From Actinomycetospora sp. TBRC 11914 (lineage in GTDB: Bacteria; Actinomycetota; Actinomycetes; Mycobacteriales; Pseudonocardiaceae): a stretch of 64,000 bases of DNA. The DNA lies in the NCBI RefSeq assembly GCF_012933465.1, contig NZ_JABBND010000014.1:1-64000 (forward strand), read 5' to 3'. Both the position numbers and the translations under genes were made by a program. Position 1 is the first letter of the stretch. Each line of letters begins with the position of its first letter. Below, one piece after another: positions 8,806 through 16,558 of this stretch. Under the pieces are notes generated by a model, which was not told where the DNA came from, did no database searches, and saw only the letters and a list, made by a program, of their open reading frames with translations.

Positions 8806-8908
8806 GGGCCGCCATCATGCGGGTCCGCACCGTCACGGGACCCGTAGCGTGTGCAACGACTCCCCTTCGCATCGACGGGAGCGGCGGGTTCTGCTTGTCT
8901 GATCCGCC

Positions 8909-10606
8909 ATGAGCATCCCGTCCGACCTCGAGATCGCGCAGAAGGCGACGCTGAAGCCGCTGGACGACATCGCCGCGGCCATGGACCTGCCTCCCCACCT
9001 GCTGGAGATGCACGGGCGGGACGTCGCCAAGATCGAGCTGGACGCCATCGACGTGATGGCCGACCGACCGACGGCCAAGTACGTGGTGGTGACGGCGATC
9101 ACACCGACGCCGTTGGGCGAGGGCAAGACGACGACGACGGTCGGGCTCGGCCAGGCGTTCTCCCACATCGGGAAGCGGGGCGTCGTCGCGATCCGCCAGC
9201 CGTCGATGGGCCCGACGTTCGGGATCAAGGGCGGCGCGGCCGGCGGGGGCTGGTCGCAGGTCGTCCCGATGGAGAAGTTCAACCTCCACCTCACCGGCGA
9301 CTTCCACGCCGTCACCAGCGCCCACAACATGCTCTCGGCGGTGCTGGACAACCACCTCTACCAGGGCAACGCCGCCGGCCTGGACCCGTACCGGGTGACG
9401 TGGCGGCGGGTGCTCGACGTCAACGACCGGGCCCTGCGCAATGTCGTCACCGGGCTCGGCGGGCGCATGGACGGCGTCCCGCGCGAGTCCGGCTTCGACA
9501 TCACCTCGGCGAGCGAGGTCATGGCGCTCCTCGCGCTGTCGAACTCGCTGGAGGACATGCGCGCCCGGCTCGGGCGGATCGTCGTCGGGTACACGCGTGA
9601 CGGCGACGCGGTGACCGCCGAGGACATCCACGGCGCCGGGGCGATGGCGGCGCTGATGCGCGATGCCCTCAAGCCCAACCTCATGCAGACCCTCGAGAAC
9701 ACGCCGGTGCTGGTGCACGCGGGGCCGTTCGGGAACATCGCGACCGGCAACTCCTCGATCGTCGCCGACCGCATCGGCGTCCACTGCGGCGACTACCTCG
9801 TCACCGAGGCCGGGTTCGGCGCCGACATGGGTGCCGAGCGCTTCTTCAACATCAAGTGCCGCACCTCGGGGATGACGCCCGACGCGGCCGTCGTCGTCGC
9901 GACCGTGCGGGCGCTGAAGGCGCACAGCGGCAACCACCGGATCGTCGCGGGCAAGGAGCTGCCGCCGGCGCTGCTCGAGGAGAACCCCGACGAGGTCCAC
10001 GCCGGCGGGGCGAACCTGCGCAAGCAGATCGAGAACATGCGGATCCACGGTGTCTCGCCGGTGGTGTGCATCAACGCGTTCCCCACCGACCACCCCTCCG
10101 AGCACCGGGCGATCCGCGAGATCGGCGAGTCGATGGGCGCGCGGGTCGCGGTGTCGACCCACTTCACCGACGGGGGTGCGGGCGGCACCGAGCTCGCGGA
10201 GGCCGTCGCGGAGGCGGCGGACGAGCCCGGCGACTTCCGGTTCCTCTACGCCGACGACGCCCCGCTGCGCGAGAAGATCGAGGCGGTCGCGACGAAGGTC
10301 TACGGCGCCGACGGCGTCGACTACGCCCCGGCCGCCAACTCCTCGATCGACCTCTACGAGCGCAACGGCTTCTCGAACCTGCCGGTGTGCATCGCGAAGA
10401 CCCACCTGTCGATCTCGTCCGACCCGTCGCTGCTCGGGGCGCCGACCGGCTGGCGGATGCCGGTGCGCGAGGTGCGGGCGTCGGTTGGGGCCGGGTTCGT
10501 CTACCCGATCTGCGGCGACATGCGGACGATGCCGGGCCTGGGCAAGAACCCGGCCGCCCACCACATCGACGTGGAGCCCGACGGGACGATCGTGGGGCTG
10601 TTCTAG
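8909..10606 (+). CDS. fhs: Formate-tetrahydrofolate ligase
   Basis: A 565-residue cytoplasmic enzyme that makes 10-formyl-tetrahydrofolate from formate, THF and ATP. Length and sequence match the family throughout: P-loop TPLGEGKTTTTVGLGQ near residue 66, RQPSMGPTFGIKGGAAGGG, and the C-terminal YPICGDMRTMPGLG. It sits upstream of a cyclodeaminase/cyclohydrolase-like gene, which fits one-carbon interconversion. The TAG stop is also the first three bases of a family A palindromic element. Formate would have to come from elsewhere, as no formate-producing gene is seen nearby. Confidence 0.97.
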   Translation: MSIPSDLEIAQKATLKPLDDIAAAMDLPPHLLEMHGRDVAKIELDAIDVMADRPTAKYVVVTAITPTPLGEGKTTTTVGLGQAFSHIGKRGVVAIRQPSMGPTFGIKGGAAGGGWSQVVPMEKFNLHLTGDFHAVTSAHNMLSAVLDNHLYQGNAAGLDPYRVTWRRVLDVNDRALRNVVTGLGGRMDGVPRESGFDITSASEVMALLALSNSLEDMRARLGRIVVGYTRDGDAVTAEDIHGAGAMAALMRDALKPNLMQTLENTPVLVHAGPFGNIATGNSSIVADRIGVHCGDYLVTEAGFGADMGAERFFNIKCRTSGMTPDAAVVVATVRALKAHSGNHRIVAGKELPPALLEENPDEVHAGGANLRKQIENMRIHGVSPVVCINAFPTDHPSEHRAIREIGESMGARVAVSTHFTDGGAGGTELAEAVAEAADEPGDFRFLYADDAPLREKIEAVATKVYGADGVDYAPAANSSIDLYERNGFSNLPVCIAKTHLSISSDPSLLGAPTGWRMPVREVRASVGAGFVYPICGDMRTMPGLGKNPAAHHIDVEPDGTIVGLF

Positions 10607-10676
10607 GTGGCCTACGGCCCTGTGAGCACTAAATGTCGGTATAGCGACATTTTGTGCTCACGTGCCGGAGGCACCT
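10604..10676. repeat. Family A palindromic element, copy 2
   Basis: A 73-bp copy beginning at the TAG stop of fhs and ending GCACCT just before the next start. Inner arms GTGAGCACTAAATGTCG and its near-complement. The ribosome binding site of the downstream gene (GGAG at 10667-10670) lies inside its right arm, so the element forms the entire fhs-cyclodeaminase junction and could act as a partial terminator or processing site. Confidence 0.85.
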
Positions 10677-10677
10677 C

Positions 10678-11256
10678 GTGAGCCGGCCGCTCGGCGAGGT
10701 GCCGCTGGGGACGCTCGCGGAGGCGCTCGCGTCGCGCGGGCCCGGTCCGGCGGCGGGTTCGACGGCGGCCGCCACGACGGCGCTCGCGGCCGGGCTCGCC
10801 GGGAAGGTCGCCCGCGGGGCCGCCCGGACCGACCCGGCGGCGCTCGACCTCGCCCACGAGCTCGACGGCCTCCGGACGAGGGCGCTCACCCTCGCCGACG
10901 ACGACGTGGCCGCGTTCTCCGGCTTCCTCGCCGCCCGGAAGGCCCCGGGCGGGGCCGCCGCGGCCACCGAGGCGATCGTCCAGGTGCCGATGGACGTCCT
11001 CGCCGCCGCCTGCCGCGTCGCCGAGATCGCCGCGGCGCTGGCCGAGCACGGCCCCGACGCGCTCACCGGCGACGCCGTCACCGCGGCACTGCTCGCGGCG
11101 GCTGCCGCCGAGTCGGCGTCCGCGCTGGTCGGGGCGAACATCGCCGACACCGGCGAGGTGGTGGGCGGGCTCGACGGCTGGGGCGACCCGCGGGTCGAGG
11201 ACGCCGAGGAACGCGCGGGGGAGGCCCGCCGGCTCGCCGAGAGGGCGGCGTTCTGA
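10678..11256 (+). CDS. Cyclodeaminase/cyclohydrolase family protein (FTCD_C/FchA-like)
   Basis: A 192-residue all-helical protein. GTLAEALASRGPGPAAGSTAA is the family's N-terminal signature and the Ala-rich helices match the formiminotetrahydrofolate cyclodeaminase/methenyl-THF cyclohydrolase fold. Next to fhs, the best inferred role is interconversion of 10-formyl- and 5,10-methenyl-THF. The GTG start at 10678 follows GGAG with seven-base spacing, both sequences lying in or next to the palindromic element. The stop is two bases before the asparaginase start, so the two are probably co-translated. Confidence 0.85.
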   Translation: MSRPLGEVPLGTLAEALASRGPGPAAGSTAAATTALAAGLAGKVARGAARTDPAALDLAHELDGLRTRALTLADDDVAAFSGFLAARKAPGGAAAATEAIVQVPMDVLAAACRVAEIAAALAEHGPDALTGDAVTAALLAAAAAESASALVGANIADTGEVVGGLDGWGDPRVEDAEERAGEARRLAERAAF

Positions 11257-11258
11257 CG

Positions 11259-12227
11259 GTGGCTGTTCCCGAGGGGTCGGTCGTCGTCGAGGTGACCCGA
11301 GGCGACGTCGTCGAGTCGGTGCACGCGGTCTCGCTGGTGGTGCTCGCCCCCGACGGGTCCGTGGTCACCACGGCGGGGGACGTCGACCGGCCGGTGTACG
11401 GGCGCTCGTCGCTCAAGCCCGCACAGGCGGTGGCCGTGCTCGAGGCCGGCGCCGACCTCACCGACACCGAGATCGCCCTGGCCGCCGGCTCGCACTCCGG
11501 CGAGCCCGGGCACCTCGACGCGGTCGCCGCGCTGCTCGCCCGCCACGGGCTCGCGCCCGACGCCCTGCGCTGCGTCCCCGACCTCCCCCTCGACGCGGCC
11601 GCCGCGCGCGAGTACCTCGCCGCCGGCCGGAGCCCGACCCCGCTCGCCATGAACTGCTCCGGCAAGCACGCCGCCATGCTGGTCGCGGCCGGCGGCGACC
11701 CGGCCTACCTCGACCCGGCGCACCCGTTGCAGCGCGCGTGCCGCGACGCGGTCGCCGCCCTCGCCGGTCCGGTCCTGGCCGCGAGCACCGACGGCTGCGG
11801 CGCGCCCGCCTTCGCGACGACGCTCACCGACCTGGCCCGGCTGCCCTGGTCGGTCGCCCACGCCGACCCGACGACGACGGCGGGCCGGGTCGCCGCGGCG
11901 ATGCGGGCCCACCCGTGGCTCGTGGCCGGCACCGGGCGGCTGGACACCGTGCTCATGGCGGAGCTGCCGGGCACGCTCGCCAAGGTGGGGGCCGAGGGGG
12001 TGCTCGTCGCCGCGCTGCCCGACGGGTCCGCCGTCGCGGTCAAGGTCGACGACGGCCACCCCCGTGCCGTGGGGCCCGTGCTCCTCGACGTGCTCGCCGC
12101 GGCCCACCTCCCGGTGCCGGCCGCCGTGGCCGAGGTGGCCGCGCCGGTCGTCGTCGGGGGCGGGCGGCCGGTCGGGCGACTCCGGACACGCCTCGTGGCC
12201 GGGAAGTCCGCCGACACGGGGGAGTGA
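11259..12227 (+). CDS. Asparaginase-II-type amidohydrolase
   Basis: A 322-residue protein of the actinobacterial asparaginase II family (Rhizobium-type, unrelated to E. coli AnsB). Characteristic segments are DRPVYGRSSLKPAQAVAVLE, AGSHSGEPGHLDAV and MNCSGKHAAML, which carry the Ser and Lys residues conserved in the family. It would hydrolyse L-asparagine, or a related amide, in the cytoplasm. The start is the GTG at 11259, two bases after the cyclodeaminase stop. The link to the folate genes is positional only. Confidence 0.85.
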   Translation: MAVPEGSVVVEVTRGDVVESVHAVSLVVLAPDGSVVTTAGDVDRPVYGRSSLKPAQAVAVLEAGADLTDTEIALAAGSHSGEPGHLDAVAALLARHGLAPDALRCVPDLPLDAAAAREYLAAGRSPTPLAMNCSGKHAAMLVAAGGDPAYLDPAHPLQRACRDAVAALAGPVLAASTDGCGAPAFATTLTDLARLPWSVAHADPTTTAGRVAAAMRAHPWLVAGTGRLDTVLMAELPGTLAKVGAEGVLVAALPDGSAVAVKVDDGHPRAVGPVLLDVLAAAHLPVPAAVAEVAAPVVVGGGRPVGRLRTRLVAGKSADTGE

Positions 12228-12348
12228 CGTCACCAAACGTGTCGGTAGGGTGCCGTCGGACGGGCGATCACTGTGTGGGAGCCTGACCCTCCTGCGTCAC
12301 CCCCGGTCGAGCGGCTCCCGCCGCCTCGCCCCTCCGTGAGGAGCCCGC

Positions 12349-12927
12349 ATGCCCGTCTGTCTGGTCGCGGCCCCCGATGCCGACACCGGGGAGCGGGTGG
12401 CCCACGCCGTCGAGGCCGGCTTCGAGCAGGTCCGCTGCGTCGACCTCGCCGACCTCGTCGCGACCGTCGCCCGCGAGCTGCCCGACCTCGTCGTCGTGGC
12501 GGCCGACGTGACGGCGTCCGGGGCGCCGGGCGGGGCGTGGACCGCGATCGTGGAGGCGGTGCGGGAGGCGGCCCCGGACCTCGCGGTGCTCGTGGCGGGC
12601 CCGCCCGACATCGGACGCGAGGGGGAGCACCGGCTCGCCGCCGCCGCGCTGGACCTCGGGGCGCGGGGCTTCCTGCGCTCCGGCGAGCAGGTCGGCCCCC
12701 GGCCCTTCAGCGGCAGCGGCCGCCCGGTGACCGCGGAGCTGTCCCGCCGCGAGCTCGACGTCCTGCTGGGAATGACCGAGGGTCTGTCGAACTCGGAGAT
12801 CGCCGCGGCCCTCGAGCTCGCCGAGGACACCGTCAAGACCCACGCCCGGCGGCTGTTCCGCAAGCTCGGCGCGGGCGACCGCGCGGACGCCGTCGCCCGC
12901 GGCTTCCGCCAGGGGATCCTCCGCTGA
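12349..12927 (+). CDS. LuxR/NarL-type response-regulator-like transcription factor
   Basis: A 192-residue protein. The C-terminus (LSRRELDVLLGMTEGLSNSE through DTVKTHARRLFRKLGAGDR) is a standard LuxR helix-turn-helix. The N-terminal 120 residues look like a receiver fold (CLVAAPDADTGERVAHAVE) but I cannot identify the usual acidic pocket and phospho-acceptor Asp with confidence, so it may be an atypical regulator. No kinase gene is adjacent. A possible -10 element (TAGGGT, 12246-12251) lies about 100 bp upstream. It stands between the folate genes and the cobalamin riboswitch. Confidence 0.82.
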   Translation: MPVCLVAAPDADTGERVAHAVEAGFEQVRCVDLADLVATVARELPDLVVVAADVTASGAPGGAWTAIVEAVREAAPDLAVLVAGPPDIGREGEHRLAAAALDLGARGFLRSGEQVGPRPFSGSGRPVTAELSRRELDVLLGMTEGLSNSEIAAALELAEDTVKTHARRLFRKLGAGDRADAVARGFRQGILR

Positions 12928-12971
12928 CCCGCGCCGCCCCCGGCCGGGGGTGGCGTCGGCGACGTTGACCG

Positions 12972-13150
12972 GGAGAGGCGCCGTGTGGTGCCCTCTGCGA
13001 TCGACGGATGTGGAGGAAGCCGGTGCGAGTCCGGCGCGGTCCCGCCACTGTCACCGGGGAGCGGACCCCACGCATGGCCACGGCCGGGAGACCGGCGGGA
13101 AGGCCGGGGCGAGCAGCGATCCGGGAGCCAGGAGACTCCGGCCGTCGCGA
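12972..13150 (+). promoter_or_regulatory. Cobalamin (B12) riboswitch
   Basis: The leader carries the conserved B12-riboswitch core GGAAGCCGGTGCGAGTCCGG followed by a CCGCCACTGT-type segment, and about 100 bases later the GAGCCAGGAGACT box. Flanking pairing segments are present (GGCGCC/GGTGCC near 12978-12992). It precedes a cobamide operon, so cobalamin binding should shut the operon down. Edges are approximate. Confidence 0.93.
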
Positions 13151-13218
13151 GGTACCGCCGCGCGGCCCGACCCGGGCCGGCGGGTCGATCGGGCGAGGAA
13201 CCCGAGGAAGGTCCTGCG

Positions 13219-13587
13219 ATGCCGCACGTGCCCCATCCCGGCTCCGGGCCGCGCGCCCTGCGCCGCCGGCCCGGCTGCCCCCGCCGAGGGACGCCCGCCC
13301 GCGACCGCCTGCTCGCCGACCTGCGCTCGGCGCTCGCGGCCGCCTGGGTCGCCGAGGACCGTCTGCCGCTCGAGCACCTCGGCGCGGGACCCGTCCACTC
13401 GCGCGACGACGTCGCGGCGCGCCTGGACCAGCTCGCCCACGAGCTCTGCGAGCGCATGGACGCCGAGGGCTGGGACCCCGGCGCGGCCCCGCTCGCCGTG
13501 ACGTCCGTGCTGGCCGCGTCCGTCCCCGCGGCGGAGGCCCTGCTGCTGCGCGCCGCCGGTCCCGGCCGCGCGCGGGAGGTGTGGTGA
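13219..13587 (+). CDS. Unknown protein, first gene of the riboswitch-controlled cobamide operon
   Basis: A 122-residue soluble protein starting at an ATG preceded by GAGGAAGG. The first 25 residues are Pro/Arg-rich and the remainder is an Ala-rich, probably helical domain (LLADLRSALAAAWVAEDRL; ARLDQLAHELCERMDAEG). I do not recognise it. Its stop overlaps the start of cobC (GTGA), and it is the first gene behind the B12 riboswitch, so a role in cobamide synthesis, salvage or cobalt handling is likely but only inferred from position. Confidence 0.7.
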   Translation: MPHVPHPGSGPRALRRRPGCPRRGTPARDRLLADLRSALAAAWVAEDRLPLEHLGAGPVHSRDDVAARLDQLAHELCERMDAEGWDPGAAPLAVTSVLAASVPAAEALLLRAAGPGRAREVW

Positions 13588-14633
13588 CGGCCGCTCCCAC
13601 CACGGGTCCGGCCGCCGACGTCGACCTCGCCCACCACGGCGACGCCGAGGTCGGGCCGGGCCTGGTCGACCTCGCCGTCAACGTCCGGGCCGGGACCCCG
13701 CCGGCCTGGCTCGCGGCCCGCCTGGCGGAGTCGATGGGCCGGCTGGCCGCCTACCCCGACGCCACCGCGGCGCGCGCCGCGGCAGCCGCCGCCCACGGCC
13801 GGAGCCCCGCCGAGGTGTGGCCGGTCGCCGGGGTCGCCGAGGCGTTCGTCCTGCTCGCCCGCGCCCTGCGGCCGCGTCGGGCCGTCGTCGTGCACCCGCA
13901 GTTCACCGAGCCCGAGGCCGCGCTGCGGGCCGCCGGCCACGCCGTCGAGCGGGTCGTGCTCGACGGGGCGTTCACCCTCGACCCGGACCGGGTGCCCGCC
14001 GACGCCGACCTCGTCGTCGTCGGCAACCCCACCAACCCGACCTCGGTGCTGCACCCGGCCGCGACGCTCGCGGCGCTCGCGCGGCCGGGTCGCGTGCTGG
14101 TCGTCGACGAGGCGTTCGCCGACACCGTGCCCGGCGAGCCGGAGTCGCTCGCGGCCCGCGGTGACCTGCCCGGCCTCGTCGTGCTGCGCAGCCTCACCAA
14201 GACCTGGGGGCTCGCCGGGCTGCGGGTGGGCTACGTCCTGGCCGCGCCGGAGCTCGTGGCGCGGCTGGCCGCCGCGGCGCCGCCCTGGTCGGTGTCCACC
14301 CCGGCGCTGGCCGCGATCACCGCGTGCACGACGGCGGGTGCGCGGGCGGAGGCGGAGGCGGCGGCCCGGTCGCTGGCCGCCGACCGGGCGCACCTGGTCG
14401 GCGCGCTCGCCGGGCTCCCGGGCGTCGAGGTGCGCGGCGACCCGGCGTCGAGCTTCCTGCTGCTGCGCACCCCCGGCCGCGACGACGTGCGCGGGCTGCT
14501 GCGCGGGCGGGGCTGGGCGGTGCGGCGCGGGGACACGTTCCCGGGTCTCGACGGCGAGCACGTCCGCGTGGCCGTCCGGGACCGGACGACCTCGGACGCG
14601 TTCGTGGTGGCCCTGGCGGGGGTGCTGCGGTGA
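13584..14633 (+). CDS. cobC: CobC/CobD-like PLP-dependent aminotransferase-fold enzyme (Rv2231c type)
   Basis: A 349-residue fold-type I PLP protein. The PLP lysine lies in SLTKTWGLAGLRVGY, with VVVGNPTNPTS and VLVVDEAFADT before it. Enzymes of this type act like L-threonine-O-3-phosphate decarboxylase and supply the aminopropanol linker of cobalamin. The start GTG at 13584 overlaps the preceding stop (an adjacent GTG at 13581 is also in frame). The stop overlaps the bluB-cobT start, which makes a translationally coupled set under the riboswitch. Confidence 0.88.
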   Translation: MTAAPTTGPAADVDLAHHGDAEVGPGLVDLAVNVRAGTPPAWLAARLAESMGRLAAYPDATAARAAAAAAHGRSPAEVWPVAGVAEAFVLLARALRPRRAVVVHPQFTEPEAALRAAGHAVERVVLDGAFTLDPDRVPADADLVVVGNPTNPTSVLHPAATLAALARPGRVLVVDEAFADTVPGEPESLAARGDLPGLVVLRSLTKTWGLAGLRVGYVLAAPELVARLAAAAPPWSVSTPALAAITACTTAGARAEAEAAARSLAADRAHLVGALAGLPGVEVRGDPASSFLLLRTPGRDDVRGLLRGRGWAVRRGDTFPGLDGEHVRVAVRDRTTSDAFVVALAGVLR

Positions 14634-16525
14634 CCGGCCCCCGGGAGACGGCTCTCGAACCGGGCGACGCCGCGGCCCTGCACCGTGTCCTGGCGGCCCG
14701 CCGCGACGTCCGGACCGGGTTCACCGACGACCCCGTCGACGACGCCGTGCTGCGCCGGGTGCTCGCCGCCGCCCACACCGCCCCGAGCGTCGGCTTCTCA
14801 CAGCCGTGGGACTTCCTCGTGCTGCGCGACGCCGCGCTCCGCGCCGAGCTGGCGTCGCTGGCCGCCGACCAGCGCGCGGCGTTCGCGGCGTCGCTGCCGG
14901 CGGCCCGGGCGCGCGCCTTCGCCGGGCTGAAGGTGGAGGCGATCCGGGAGGCGCCGCTCGGCGTCGTCGTGACCTGCGATCCGACGCGCGGCGGGCGGCA
15001 CGTGCTCGGCCGCGCGACGCAGCCGCGGATGGCGGCGCACTCGGTGGCCGGGGCGGTGCAGAACCTGTGGCTCGCCGCACGGGCGGAGGGCCTCGGCGTC
15101 GGGTGGGTCAGTTTCTTCCGCGAGCGGGAGCTGGCGGCGCTGCTGGGCGAGCGGGTCGGGATGCCGCAGCACCTCGAGATCGTCGCCTACCTCTGTCTCG
15201 GGCACGTGTCGGCGTTCGCCGCCGAGCCCGAGCTCCAATCCGCCGGCTGGGCCCGGCGCCGACCGCTGGAGTGGGCCGTGCACACCGACACCTGGGGCAA
15301 CCACGACGGCGGCGACGCCCTCGACGCGGCGGTCGACGCCTGCGCCGGGATCGCCGTGGCCGAGGGGGAGGCCGCGGCGCGCGAGCGGCTCACGCGCATG
15401 ACGGTGCCGCCGGGCGCGCTCGGGCTCCTCGCCGAGGTCGGGGTGCGGCTCGCGGGGCTCGCGGGCGCGTGCCCGCCGCCCGTCCCCGAGCCCGCCGTCG
15501 TCGCGGTGTTCGCCGGCGACCACGGGGTGCACGCCCGCGGCGTGACCCCGTGGCCGCAGGAGGTGACCCACCAGATGGTCGCCAACTTCCTCGCCGGCGG
15601 CGCCGCGGTGAACGCCTTCGCCCGCCAGGTCGGGGCGGAGGTCGTCGTCGTCGACGTCGGGGTGGCGGCTCCGCTCGATCCCGCCCCGGGGCTCCTGCCG
15701 CGCAAGGTGCGGCCCGGGACCGCCGACATGACCGCGGGCCCGGCGATGTCGCGGGACGAGGCCCGTGCCGCGGTGGTGGCCGGCGTCGAGGTCGCGCGCG
15801 ATCTGGTGGCGGCGGGCAACCGACTGCTCGTCACCGGCGACATGGGGATCGCGAACACCACCGCGTCGGCCGCGCTGGTGTGCGCCTTCACCGGGGCGTC
15901 GCCCGAGGACGTGACCGGTCGCGGCACGGGCATCGACGACGCGATGCTCGCCCACAAGACGGCCGTCGTCCGGGAGGCGCTGGCGCTGCACGGTCTGCTG
16001 CCGTCGGATGCGAGCGAGGGTGCCCTTCGGTCGCCTAGATCGAGCGATGGTGCCCCTCGCTCGGAACCCGGCGCTCCGGCGGATTCCGGCGGTGGGCGCC
16101 CGTCGGCGGCTAGAGCGAGCGATGGTGCCCTTCGCTCGGAGCTGCCGGCCGACGCCGACCCGCTCGGCGCGCTCGCCGCGGTCGGCGGGCTCGAGATCGC
16201 CGGCATCGCGGGGCTGCTCCTGGGCGGGGCGGCGCTGCGCACGCCCGTCGTCGTCGACGGCGTCGTGGCCGGTGCGGCGGCCCTCGTCGCGGCGGCGATG
16301 GCCCCGACTGCGTCACACGCGTGGCTGGCGGGGCACCGATCCGTGGAGCCTGCCCATACCCTGGCGTTGACCCACCTGGGGCTGGAGCCCCTGCTCGATC
16401 TCGGGCTGCGGGTCGGCGAAGGGACCGGAGCCCTCCTGGCGGCTCCGTTGGTCGCCGCCGCGGCGCGGGCGCTCGGCGAGGTCGCGACCTTCGATGCCGC
16501 GGGGGTCGCGAGCAAGGACGTCTGA
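14630..16525 (+). CDS. BluB-CobT fusion: DMB synthase plus nicotinate-nucleotide:DMB phosphoribosyltransferase
   Basis: A 631-residue bifunctional enzyme for the lower ligand of B12. Residues 1-215 are BluB (nitroreductase fold; RRDVRTGFTDDPVDD, TAPSVGFSQPWDFLVLRD), which cannibalises FMN to make 5,6-dimethylbenzimidazole. Residues 225-631 are CobT (AVFAGDHGVHARGVTPWP, TGDMGIANTTASAAL), which activates it to alpha-ribazole phosphate. Between ALHGLLP and DPLGALAAVGGLEIAG there is a roughly 43-residue Ser/Gly/Arg/Pro-rich insert (about 461-504) encoded by copies of a palindromic repeat found elsewhere in intergenic DNA. The frame stays open through it. The start overlaps the cobC stop. Confidence 0.92.
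   Translation: MTGPRETALEPGDAAALHRVLAARRDVRTGFTDDPVDDAVLRRVLAAAHTAPSVGFSQPWDFLVLRDAALRAELASLAADQRAAFAASLPAARARAFAGLKVEAIREAPLGVVVTCDPTRGGRHVLGRATQPRMAAHSVAGAVQNLWLAARAEGLGVGWVSFFRERELAALLGERVGMPQHLEIVAYLCLGHVSAFAAEPELQSAGWARRRPLEWAVHTDTWGNHDGGDALDAAVDACAGIAVAEGEAAARERLTRMTVPPGALGLLAEVGVRLAGLAGACPPPVPEPAVVAVFAGDHGVHARGVTPWPQEVTHQMVANFLAGGAAVNAFARQVGAEVVVVDVGVAAPLDPAPGLLPRKVRPGTADMTAGPAMSRDEARAAVVAGVEVARDLVAAGNRLLVTGDMGIANTTASAALVCAFTGASPEDVTGRGTGIDDAMLAHKTAVVREALALHGLLPSDASEGALRSPRSSDGAPRSEPGAPADSGGGRPSAARASDGALRSELPADADPLGALAAVGGLEIAGIAGLLLGGAALRTPVVVDGVVAGAAALVAAAMAPTASHAWLAGHRSVEPAHTLALTHLGLEPLLDLGLRVGEGTGALLAAPLVAAAARALGEVATFDAAGVASKDV
16011..16140. repeat. Family B palindromic repeats inside the CobT coding region
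   Basis: Related units CGAGCGAGGGTGCCCTTCGG, CGAGCGATGGTGCCCCTCGC and CGAGCGATGGTGCCCTTCGC lie within 130 bp, with TAGA-containing spacers read out of frame. The same unit forms the hairpin at 41725-41777 downstream of another gene. The insertion is in frame and adds about 43 residues. Confidence 0.8.
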
Positions 16526-16558
16526 GCACGACCACCACCTCCGGAAGGACGCCGCACC

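Noticed and set aside
7607-10564. 985-codon open frame antisense to fhs
   Set aside because: Antisense to a certain fhs gene, no family motifs, typical GC-driven shadow.
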